From Candidatus Eiseniibacteriota bacterium (GTDB lineage: Bacteria; Eisenbacteria; RBG-16-71-46; CAIMUX01), in contig CAIMUX010000049.1 in the NCBI GenBank assembly GCA_903844735.1, forward strand, positions 1 to 49,477: DNA of 49,477 nucleotides, in the 5' to 3' direction. The notes below the pieces were generated by a model, which was not told the DNA's origin, did no database searches, and saw only the letters and a list, made by a program, of their open reading frames with translations. Positions within the stretch are counted from its first letter, which is position 1, and each line of letters begins with the position of its first letter. The position numbers and the translations under genes were made by a program. Below are positions 41,090 to 49,477 of the stretch, one piece after another.

Positions 41090-42637
41090 ATGACGGAGGC
41101 CGGCAAGCGACCCGTCGCCGCGGCGATCATCGGGCTGACGCTCGTCGCCTTCCTCCTGCGGTTCTGGGGGTTGACGCGCCAGTCACTCTGGGCCGACGAG
41201 GCCTTCACCGTCATCTGGGCGGGTATCTTCGAAGGGTACACGGCCGAGAAGTTCTTCCTCAACCTTCAGGGTCCGGTCCATGCGGTCGCCCTTTATCTCT
41301 GGACCTGCCTCTTCGGAACCGGGGAAGCGGCGTTGCGTTCGTTCGGGGCCGTCCTCGGCACCGCCACCATCCCGTGCTTCTATTGGGCCCTCCGGCCCGT
41401 GCTGCGTCGGGAGGCTGCCCTCCTGGCCTGCCTGTTGCTCGCGGTGTCTCCGTTCCATCTCTGGTACTCGCAGGAGGTTCGCAACTACGTCCTTCTGATT
41501 CTAACGGGCATTGTGTCGATCGGGGCCTACCTCCGCATCCTTCAGGGCCAGAGAGGCTGGGTGCTCTACACCGTGGCCAATGTCCTGGGGCTCTTGAGCA
41601 ATCTCTCGTATGTATTCCTCTTGGGAGCCCAGGCGCTGGGGCTGGTCGGTTTCGGGCGCGGCCGGCGAACGCTTCTCGCTCGCATCGCCCTGAGCTGGAC
41701 CGCGACCGTCCTTGTTCTCACTCCGTGGTTCATTCAGTTCTACGATCGGAAGGTGGTTCCTTCCGGTCTCGCCGGACATCCGGCAACGACGGACCTGACC
41801 CAGGTTCGGGGCGCCACAACGGTGCCGATCTTAGGCCTGCCGTATGCCTACTACGTCTTTGCCACCGGCTACAGCTTCGGGCCCAGCCTTGCCGAACTGC
41901 ACGAAACCGCCGGCGCCGGATTGACCGCTTCCGTCCGGGGGCATCTGCCGGCACTCCTTTGGGCCGCGGCGGTCTTCGGGATGGTGGGACTCATGGGCGC
42001 GCGGAAACTCTGGCGCGAGGGAGGCCCGCAGCGCTTCTGGCTTCTCCTTCTCGTTTTTCCGGTGGCGCTGACGTATCTGGTCGCACTCCTGAACCTGAAG
42101 GTCTTCAACGCCCGCTATGCCGCCGTGGCCTTCCCGGCCGTGCTGGTCGTCTTGACCATGGGCGTTCTCGCGTCGCCCCGGGCCTGGGTTCGGTGGTCAC
42201 TCCTCGCGGCCATCCTCATTTCTTTCGGCGTCAGCATCGCGGGATACGAGTTCGACCCTCGCTATTGGAAGGAAGACGCACGCTCCGCCACCGCGTTCCT
42301 TCGCACCGAGGCCCGTTCGGGGGATCTTCTCCTCAGCGTGGGTTCCGATATCCCCCTAGGTGCGTACTACTGGCCCGCGGGAGGCGGGGTGCCTCCGGGG
42401 CTTGAGCAGTGGAACATCGTGAGCTGGCAGGAGGAGGGGCTGGGGATCGGAGAGCAGTTCGACCGTTTCGAGGAACTGGTGCGCGGGCATCGGCGCGTCT
42501 TCGTCCTTTTCCTGCGCCCGACGGACACCGATCGCGACGGCCTCTGGACCGAGCATCTCGGGCGCCGTCACGGAATCGAACGAACCGTGACCTATCCCGG
42601 GGTCACGATCCACGTCATTGCGGGTGGTGCGCCATGA
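41090..42637 (+). CDS. GT39/PMT-family membrane glycosyltransferase
   Basis: 515 residues, ATG with GAGAGGGGG upstream. First helix at 10-27, then the catalytic acidic motif SLWADEAFT (~32-40) as in dolichyl-phosphate-mannose mannosyltransferases and ArnT. About ten membrane segments follow to residue ~395, including FHLWYSQEVRNY near 124. The periplasmic C-terminal domain (~400-515) ends in an alpha/beta unit. It should transfer a sugar from a polyprenyl-phosphate donor. It is distinct in sequence from the glycosyltransferase at 5357. Stop overlaps an in-frame ATG of the next frame, but the next gene starts later. Confidence 0.85.
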   Translation: MTEAGKRPVAAAIIGLTLVAFLLRFWGLTRQSLWADEAFTVIWAGIFEGYTAEKFFLNLQGPVHAVALYLWTCLFGTGEAALRSFGAVLGTATIPCFYWALRPVLRREAALLACLLLAVSPFHLWYSQEVRNYVLLILTGIVSIGAYLRILQGQRGWVLYTVANVLGLLSNLSYVFLLGAQALGLVGFGRGRRTLLARIALSWTATVLVLTPWFIQFYDRKVVPSGLAGHPATTDLTQVRGATTVPILGLPYAYYVFATGYSFGPSLAELHETAGAGLTASVRGHLPALLWAAAVFGMVGLMGARKLWREGGPQRFWLLLLVFPVALTYLVALLNLKVFNARYAAVAFPAVLVVLTMGVLASPRAWVRWSLLAAILISFGVSIAGYEFDPRYWKEDARSATAFLRTEARSGDLLLSVGSDIPLGAYYWPAGGGVPPGLEQWNIVSWQEEGLGIGEQFDRFEELVRGHRRVFVLFLRPTDTDRDGLWTEHLGRRHGIERTVTYPGVTIHVIAGGAP

Positions 42638-42750
42638 GTGTGGAAGCGCGGTCGCGAAAGACGTGGCGGCGGGGAAGCCCGCACGGTACACTGGCGCCGT
42701 TCCCTTCACAAACGAGTCGTCTTCATCGTAGATACGCAGGGGGGCCCACC

Positions 42751-44004
42751 GTGAAACACACAATCTTCGCGATCGGGTTCCTGTTCCTCGCCGGTCCGGC
42801 ATCCGCCGCCGTCCTCAACGTCAAGGCCGACGGTACCGGGGGGTATCCCACCATCCAGGCTGCCGTGACCGCGGCCGTCCTCAGCGACATCGTGGAATTA
42901 GAGAACGGCATCTACACCGGCGCCGGCAACCGCGACGTCGACCTCCAGGGTAAGGCGATCACGGTGCGATCCCAAGGCGGGAGCCCTTCGCTCTGCATCA
43001 TCGACTGCGAGGGCAGCAGCACGACGCCCCACCGGGGATTCCAGCTTGCGGTGGGCTCAATCCTCGAAGGGGTCACGGTGCGCAACGGCTACGACCCCTA
43101 CAGCGGCGGCGGCGCGGTCGCCCTGGCCGGTGCCACGATTCGCCGCTGCGTGTTCTCCGGGAACCAGACGCCGACGGGGGGATCCGGCGGGGCGCTCGAG
43201 ATCTATGACGGCTCTCTGATTCAGGACTGCGAGTTCACCTCCAACCGGTCGGGCAGCGGCGGGGCCATCACGGCAGACGCCGCCGTGGTGATCGATAACT
43301 GCACGTTCACCGGAAATACCGCTTCCGAGGGACAAGCCGTCGAGGCATGGGCCTGTACCATCAGGAACTCGCGGTTCGTAAACAACGGGAATCAGTACGG
43401 GCGGGGCGGAGCGATCACGGTGGGCGATGGCTGCTTTGTCGAAGATTGCTACTTCCAGTCGAACAGAGCTCAGGCGGGAGGCGCAATCAACCTGCTCACG
43501 GGAAGCAACCATGTTACCCGCGCCACCTTCGTGGCGAATCAAGCCGAGTACGGCGGCGCCTGCACTGGGTTCTACGGTGGTCAAGGGACCATGGCAAACT
43601 GCACCTTCTATGGCAACGCAGCCTCGTCCGGGGGGAGCGTCTTCTACGCAGAGGGCAGCGGTGACTCGCAGATGAACAACTGTATTGCTGCTTTCAACCT
43701 GGGCGTCGCGCCATTTCTGTACGGTTCGAGCTACCGTCTCCACTGCGCCTGCACGGACGTCTTCGGCAATGCTGGGGGTGGCTGGTTTGACTGGATGGAT
43801 CCAGGCAATGCCGGCAACATCAGCCTGGACCCGTCCTTCTGCGATGTGCAGTCCGGGGACTTCCACCTGCTGGACAACTCGCCGTGCGCGCCGTTCAACC
43901 CGCAGAACCCGACCTGCGATCTGATCGGCGCCTGGCCCGTCGGTTGCCTGGCGACCCCGACCCAGAGGACCAGTTGGGGCCAATTGAAGACGATCTTCCG
44001 CTGA
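42751..44004 (+). CDS. Secreted beta-helix (polymorphic-repeat) protein with SWGQ-type C-terminus
   Basis: 417 residues from GTG 42751 (AGGGGGG six bases upstream), chosen for the signal peptide that follows (MKHTIFAIGFLFLAG, cleavage near ASAA); an ATG at 42634 would bury it. Residues ~25-370 are right-handed beta-helix coils, with repeated CxFxGN/SGGA units (CVFSGNQTP, CEFTSNRSG, CTFTGNTAS, CYFQSNRAQ, CTFYGNAAS) as in parallel-helix lyases and Chlamydia-type Pmp proteins. The last residues are RTSWGQLKTIFR, nearly the same as in the protein ending at 804. No catalytic Asp cluster is evident; it is probably a surface or adhesion protein. Confidence 0.82.
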   Translation: MKHTIFAIGFLFLAGPASAAVLNVKADGTGGYPTIQAAVTAAVLSDIVELENGIYTGAGNRDVDLQGKAITVRSQGGSPSLCIIDCEGSSTTPHRGFQLAVGSILEGVTVRNGYDPYSGGGAVALAGATIRRCVFSGNQTPTGGSGGALEIYDGSLIQDCEFTSNRSGSGGAITADAAVVIDNCTFTGNTASEGQAVEAWACTIRNSRFVNNGNQYGRGGAITVGDGCFVEDCYFQSNRAQAGGAINLLTGSNHVTRATFVANQAEYGGACTGFYGGQGTMANCTFYGNAASSGGSVFYAEGSGDSQMNNCIAAFNLGVAPFLYGSSYRLHCACTDVFGNAGGGWFDWMDPGNAGNISLDPSFCDVQSGDFHLLDNSPCAPFNPQNPTCDLIGAWPVGCLATPTQRTSWGQLKTIFR

Positions 44005-44265
44005 TCGCCGTGGCATGATCGAGGTGCCGGAGGCCGGCCGGCTCCATCGTCGCTACGGCCGCATCGCGGCCCGAGCCGTCATGAGCTTCTTCAGCCGCCC
44101 CGGTCTGCGCGTAGACTGCCCTGTCCGCCCACCGGATCCCCCGCTTGCCGACCCCTGCATGCGGTGCCAGGGCATTGATCTTCAACCGCGCTTACGCTAG
44201 ATTCACACGGCCCGGGCCCGGACCGAATGCGTACGGTGCGCCGGAGCATCAGGAGGATCAAGACC

Positions 44266-44829
44266 ATGAAGACAGGAACCGTCATCGCTCTGGGACTGCT
44301 CCTAGCACTCGGAGCATGTCAGTCGAGTCAGGAGACGTCCATGAAGAAGAATTCCGCCAAGAAGCCGGCCTCGGCGCAGACCCAGACCGCTCCTGCCGCG
44401 CAAACCCAGGCATCTACCCCGGCCCAGCAGGCCCCGCCTCCGGCAGCGACCGGCGAGCGATCGGGTCCCACGCCGACGACAGCGACGCAGACCAAGACAA
44501 CACCAACCGGACTGCAGTACGTTGACCTCAAGGTCGGAACCGGTTCATCTCCCCAGAAGGGACAGACGGTCACCGTGCATTACACCGGCTGGCTCACGGA
44601 CGGCAAGAAGTTCGACTCGAGCGTCGACCGCAATCAGCCGTTCCAGTTCCTGATCGGCCAACACCAGGTCATTGCCGGATGGGACGAGGGAGTCGCCACC
44701 ATGAAGATAGGCGGCAAACGAAAGCTTACGATTCCAGGCAAGCTGGCCTATGGCGATCGCGGCTACCCGGGGCTGATCCCGCCGAACGCGACGCTCGTCT
44801 TTGAGGTGGAACTCCTGGGCGTGAAGTAA
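44266..44829 (+). CDS. FKBP-type peptidyl-prolyl isomerase, lipoprotein
   Basis: 187 residues from ATG 44266, AGGAGG nine bases upstream; an earlier in-frame ATG at 44227 would precede the signal. Lipobox LALGAC with Cys17. A Gln/Ala/Thr/Pro-rich linker (18-80) leads to an FKBP domain (~85-187) with [31 protein letters not shown] and [11 protein letters not shown]. It catalyses cis-trans proline isomerisation during folding of envelope proteins. The active-site Tyr, Phe, Asp and Trp positions are kept. Confidence 0.93.
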   Translation: MKTGTVIALGLLLALGACQSSQETSMKKNSAKKPASAQTQTAPAAQTQASTPAQQAPPPAATGERSGPTPTTATQTKTTPTGLQYVDLKVGTGSSPQKGQTVTVHYTGWLTDGKKFDSSVDRNQPFQFLIGQHQVIAGWDEGVATMKIGGKRKLTIPGKLAYGDRGYPGLIPPNATLVFEVELLGVK

Positions 44830-44877
44830 CAGCGCAGGATCCCCGCCTTCATCTCGGCCCGACCAGAGGAGAACCGC

Positions 44878-46284
<1,407 letters not shown>

Positions 46285-46347
46285 TCACTACCCCTGGAAG
46301 GATCGCGGCGAGTCCGGCCTGCTTCGGCTTCCGGGAGATCTCTGCAC

Positions 46348-47142
46348 CTACCGGAAGACCTCCGCGAAGAAGTCCCGCATCGCCTGCCACGACCGCCGGT
46401 CAGCGGCTTCGTTGTACGCCGCTCCCTTGCTGTTGTCGTTCCCGGCTTCCTTCTGCGTGAACGCGTGGACCGCGCCGCTGTAGGCGATGAACTGGTAGTC
46501 CACCCCCGCGTCCTTCGTCTCCTTCTGAAACGCCGACACCTGGCCGGGCGGCACGTACGGATCGTCCGCGCCATGGCAAACCAGAATCTTCCCCTTGATC
46601 GCTTTGGCGTCCGCCGGATTCGGGGTGTCGAGGTTGCCATGGAAGCTCACCACGCCCACAAGCGGGGCACCGGATCGGGCCAACTCCAGCGCCGCCCCAC
46701 CCCCAAAGCAGTAGCCGATGGCAGCCACCCGCTTGGAATCGGCCCTGGGATTGGCGAGAAGCACGTCGAGGCCGGCCCGGGCGCGGGCTCGCATGAGGGC
46801 GCGGTCCGATCGGTAGATGCCGGCCTGTTTCGCCTTCTCATCCGTGGTGGCGGGACGCACCCCCTGGCCGTACATGTCGATGGCGAAGGCGATGTATCCG
46901 GCCTCGGCCAGTTGCTCGGCCCGATGATGGGCATACGGCCCAGGGCCGCTCCAATCGTGAACCACCAAGACTCCCGGCAGAGGTCGGTTTGTATCCTCCG
47001 GGTAGGCCAGAAACCCTTCGAGCATTGTGTCCCCATGCTTGTAGACGACCGTCTCCGTGTGCACTTTCCCCTCCGCGTTGCTGACCAACAGGGTTCCGGC
47101 CGCCAAGACCAGGCTCAGCAATGACAACGTAGATCCTCTCAT
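46348..47142 (-). CDS. Dienelactone hydrolase family protein, exported
   Basis: 264 residues from ATG 47142 (GAGAGG upstream); the frame extends to 47292 without coding character. Signal peptide at 1-23. Alpha/beta hydrolase with nucleophile Cys145 in GYCFGGG, Asp194 in GADDPYVPPG and His226 in GAVHAFT, the dienelactone hydrolase triad with Cys. Its family opens lactones or esters; the actual substrate is unknown. Possibly an exported carboxylesterase. The preceding gene (asnS) is convergent; only 63 bases separate them. Confidence 0.9.
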   Translation of the reverse strand: MRGSTLSLLSLVLAAGTLLVSNAEGKVHTETVVYKHGDTMLEGFLAYPEDTNRPLPGVLVVHDWSGPGPYAHHRAEQLAEAGYIAFAIDMYGQGVRPATTDEKAKQAGIYRSDRALMRARARAGLDVLLANPRADSKRVAAIGYCFGGGAALELARSGAPLVGVVSFHGNLDTPNPADAKAIKGKILVCHGADDPYVPPGQVSAFQKETKDAGVDYQFIAYSGAVHAFTQKEAGNDNSKGAAYNEAADRRSWQAMRDFFAEVFR

Positions 47143-47263
47143 CTGCGAGATCCTCTCCCATCGCGGTCCATCGTCGCGATCGCGCTTGTCGCGATCTCCG
47201 TTGGATTCACCACGACCCGCTCGCGGTTGTGCGATCCGCTTTGCCGGCGAAGGACTAGAAACG

Positions 47264-47293
47264 CGTGGGGCCCCGAAAGGCCGGGACCCCACG
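47264..47293 (-). terminator. Strong hairpin after the secreted-protein gene
   Basis: CGTGGGG at 47264-47270 pairs with CCCCACG at 47287-47293; after one mismatch the stem continues CCCG/CGGG around AAAGG. It follows the stop of the minus-strand gene at 47335 by 42 bases and precedes the hydrolase gene on the same strand. Confidence 0.8.
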
Positions 47294-47334
47294 TCTCTTG
47301 TCTGCTGCCCGTCAGCCCAACGTCTGCACTCGGG

Positions 47335-49116
47335 CTAACGCCCGGGCAAGCGGCGCAGCACGAACTTGTAGCTCGTGGTCCGCTCCCCGCTGACCAGACG
47401 AACGAAGTAGACGCCCGGCGTCGCCGTGTTGCCCCGCGCGTCCAGGCCATCCCACATTGCCGTGTGCGCCCCGACGCCGAAACGGTCATCCGCGAGCGTG
47501 CGGACACGGTGCCCGGCCACGTCGAAGATCTCCAATCTCGCCCGCTCCGCCAACGACAGCACGAAGTCAATCGCGGCCGGTCCGCCGGTGGGGTTCGGAA
47601 CCACGCCGCGAATGCCGAACTCGAAGGCACCCGTGCCGAGGTCGATCCCACTCGGGCCACAGTCACACGTAATTGCGCACATGTCGATCACACCCGGCAC
47701 GCCGTCGCAGAAGAACGTCACCTTGAAGCAGCACGTGTCCGGGATCGCCGTGCCCAGCGCCGCGGTGACCCTGATGTAGCCGGTCCAACCCGGAGGCACG
47801 GGGTTGGGCGACGGGGTCGTCATGTCCTCCTCAACGAGCGTGGCGCCGAAGCCGGGGCAGAGACCCATGATCGACCACGGGTTGCCGGTTCCGCTCGGAC
47901 AGACCAGCGCGGGGATGTGGATCAGCGAAGCACCCACCCCGGGGCAGACCTTGAGCTCGCCGAAGTGCTTGTTCACCTGACCGCCGCCGGCCGCGCCCGT
48001 CCAGACGATGTCGACGTTGCCGTTCCAGTGGTCCCCCGGCGCGCATGGCCCCGGTTCGTCGTCGGTGCCCTTCGCATCGTCGCCGCGCTTCCCGCTCACC
48101 GGCTGTTGGCTCGGCGGCAGCTCGCTCATCGGCACTTCGAAGAAAACGTCGAAGAAGCTGTCGGGCGCGATCGGCGGCACTTCGAACACCCCGATTGTGC
48201 CGTAGACAGGCTGGAACACGCCGAACGGCTGCGAGTGCATGGCGCCGCTGATCGGCGAGGTTGCCTGCGTCAAACTCGGGTTATCCCACCGCATGTGGAA
48301 GCGGACGGTGCTCGTCCCGGTCAGCGTCGCCCACTCGACCGTGCCCAGCAACGGACCCGGGCCGGTCGGAATGCAGTTACACGTCGTGGCGCACAGATTT
48401 ACCGTGGACACCTGGCCCGCGCAGACGAACCGGATCGCGAAACAGCAGGTGCTCGGCACCGGCGTGCCGGTAAGCGCGGTGACGCAGACCCAACCGGACC
48501 AGGCTGGCGGCAACGGGTTCGGCGCAGGAGTAACCTGATCCTCATTCATCAATTGAGCGGAAAATCCCGAACACAGGCCGGTGATGGACCACGTTGCCAA
48601 TCCGGCACACCCGGTCGCGACGTGAATCAACGAGCAACCGGCGCCCGGACATACCTTGATCTCACCCTCGTGGTAGAGAACCTCGCCCTGCCCCCCGAGG
48701 CCGTTCCAGATCACGTCGACATTGCCATCCCAGTGATCGCCCTGCGGGCATGGATCTCCCGCGCCGCCGATCGGAACCACGTTGGGTGGATTCTGCGGCA
48801 GTTGGGCCAGCGGGATTTCAAGGAAGACGTCGAAGAAACTGAATGGCATAATGACGGGCACATCGAACGACCGCGGCGGACCGGAATTGGGCAGGAATGC
48901 CCCGAACGATTGTGGGGTCAGCGATCCCGCAACCGGCTGCGTGGGCACGGCACCCGGGTTGTCAAATCGCAGATGGAACTGCACGTTGCTCCCGATGGTC
49001 GTCCAGTTGATGTTGGTATCGAGCAAGCGCACCGACGCCATGGCGGAACTCGAGCAGAACGCCAGGCCGATACCAAGCACCACGATGCACCGAAGTGCTG
49101 TAGTGGATCGAGACAT
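47335..49116 (-). CDS. Secreted duplicated Cys-rich protein with FlgD-like/T9SS type A C-terminal domain
   Basis: 593 residues from ATG 49116, preceded by GGAGGTCC. Signal peptide at 1-27 (SSSAMA). Two homologous halves of ~220 residues follow, each with PFSFFDVF-like (PDSFFDVF), GDHWDGNVD/GDHWNGNVD, IKVCPG/LKVCPG and TCCFAIRF/TCCFKVTF, and many paired Cys. The last ~85 residues are a FlgD Ig-like/type IX sorting-type domain (GVVPNPTGG, LEIFDVAGHRVRTL, WDGLDARG, GVYFVRL). Expected to be exported and attached or displayed at the surface. Function unknown. Its promoter and terminator are both visible. Confidence 0.85.
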   Translation of the reverse strand: MSRSTTALRCIVVLGIGLAFCSSSAMASVRLLDTNINWTTIGSNVQFHLRFDNPGAVPTQPVAGSLTPQSFGAFLPNSGPPRSFDVPVIMPFSFFDVFLEIPLAQLPQNPPNVVPIGGAGDPCPQGDHWDGNVDVIWNGLGGQGEVLYHEGEIKVCPGAGCSLIHVATGCAGLATWSITGLCSGFSAQLMNEDQVTPAPNPLPPAWSGWVCVTALTGTPVPSTCCFAIRFVCAGQVSTVNLCATTCNCIPTGPGPLLGTVEWATLTGTSTVRFHMRWDNPSLTQATSPISGAMHSQPFGVFQPVYGTIGVFEVPPIAPDSFFDVFFEVPMSELPPSQQPVSGKRGDDAKGTDDEPGPCAPGDHWNGNVDIVWTGAAGGGQVNKHFGELKVCPGVGASLIHIPALVCPSGTGNPWSIMGLCPGFGATLVEEDMTTPSPNPVPPGWTGYIRVTAALGTAIPDTCCFKVTFFCDGVPGVIDMCAITCDCGPSGIDLGTGAFEFGIRGVVPNPTGGPAAIDFVLSLAERARLEIFDVAGHRVRTLADDRFGVGAHTAMWDGLDARGNTATPGVYFVRLVSGERTTSYKFVLRRLPGR

Positions 49117-49477
49117 GAGGACCTCCTCTCGGAACCGAAGGCGGATGCGCGGCAAGCGCGCGTGAAGGCAGTGGACACGCTCACGAGATCCCACGTCATG
49201 TTGCTCCGGCAATGGACCCGATGAGCGGCGGGAGTATGATCCCAACGAGAGTCGACGTCAAGAACCATTTTGCGATCCAATCTACACAATCTGTTCACAA
49301 CAAGATGGGTTGGTTTCGTCAATCTCAGGAAGAATGATCCCGGATTTCGCAGGGGTCACCCGCGGTGGTCCCGGATCGGACCGGGAACGCCGTGTCCGGC
49401 GGCGTGATGGGTTCCGGAGTCTCGATCCAGGGGGTCGGCTTCGTCCCGGGACCGTTTATACAGCTCGATTGGACGTA
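49117..49477. other. Upstream region and right edge of window
   Basis: 361 bp. The part up to 49330 is AT-richer and holds the promoter of the minus-strand gene. From 49365 to the edge the plus strand has an open frame whose peptide (SGGVMGSGVSIQGVGFVPG) looks protein-like, but it has no clear start or ribosome site. It may be the beginning of another gene. Confidence 0.4.
49233..49261 (-). promoter_or_regulatory. Sigma-70-type promoter of the duplicated secreted protein
   Basis: On the minus strand TTGACG (49256-49261), a 17-base spacer and CATACT (49233-49238) lie about 115 bases upstream of the start codon at 49116. Confidence 0.65.

Noticed and set aside
42634-42750. ATG 42634 as start of the beta-helix protein
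   Set aside because: It overlaps the previous stop attractively, but would place 39 Arg/Ser-rich residues before an otherwise clear signal peptide; GTG 42751 has its own ribosome site.
47227-49224. 665-codon plus-strand frame opposite the duplicated secreted protein
   Set aside because: Antisense shadow: the minus strand has signal peptide, repeats, FlgD-like domain, promoter and terminator.

Overview
The window is 49.5 kb of very GC-rich bacterial chromosome with dense, short-spaced genes on both strands. The cell is Gram-negative in type: there is an OmpA-like lipoprotein, an SppA fused to a barrel-like domain, lipobox proteins, and secreted proteins ending in a FlgD-like/T9SS type A domain. 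Together with cysteine-rich GACC-type repeats, a DUF6754 operon and a recurrent C-terminal SWGQxKxxFR ending, this suggests an uncultured candidate phylum of the FCB or Eisenbacteria/Latescibacterota kind. That placement is an inference from gene style, not a phylogenetic result. I see no rRNA, tRNA, CRISPR array, phage gene or transposase, so this looks like core chromosome.

Layout. 1-2122: end of a repeat-bearing secreted protein and a membrane protein with an Arg-rich tail. 2161-5035 (minus): carboxyltransferase, biotin carrier and a frameshifted TerC. 5357-11396: a GT-C type glycosyltransferase, a DUF2442-like fragment, arginyl-tRNA synthetase (argS) and an M29-type aminopeptidase. 11820-15436: a tight four-gene DUF6754 membrane operon of unknown function, followed by a convergent membrane-anchored alkaline-phosphatase-fold protein that seems to have lost metal ligands. 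17901-26855: barrel-SppA fusion, ECF sigma/anti-sigma pair, single-domain response regulator, exported carbonic anhydrase, Nfu-N-like protein, OmpA lipoprotein and a small Cys-containing membrane protein.

26979-30538 (minus) is a four-gene sulfur cluster: DsrC with both redox cysteines, a DsrM/NarI-like haem b subunit, a DsrK/HdrD-like CCG iron-sulfur subunit and a class V cysteine desulfurase-type enzyme. No dsrAB is present in the window. 30644-34490 holds an aldo/keto reductase, a DUF4350-like exported protein and an exported M20 amidohydrolase. 34928-36546 is a divergent Rrf2 regulator/cysteine synthase pair with a clear promoter and a palindrome next to its -35. 36743-49116 holds CcmF and a downstream lipoprotein, a second glycosyltransferase, a beta-helix surface protein, an FKBP lipoprotein, asnS, a dienelactone hydrolase and a duplicated cysteine-rich secreted protein.

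The strongest unusual signals are: (1) a dispersed family of 18-bp units in tandem arrays, found both between genes and in frame inside two genes; (2) the shared SWGQxKxxFR carboxy terminus on two otherwise unrelated secreted proteins; (3) the DsrC-DsrMK-like-desulfurase operon; (4) the DUF6754 four-gene membrane operon.
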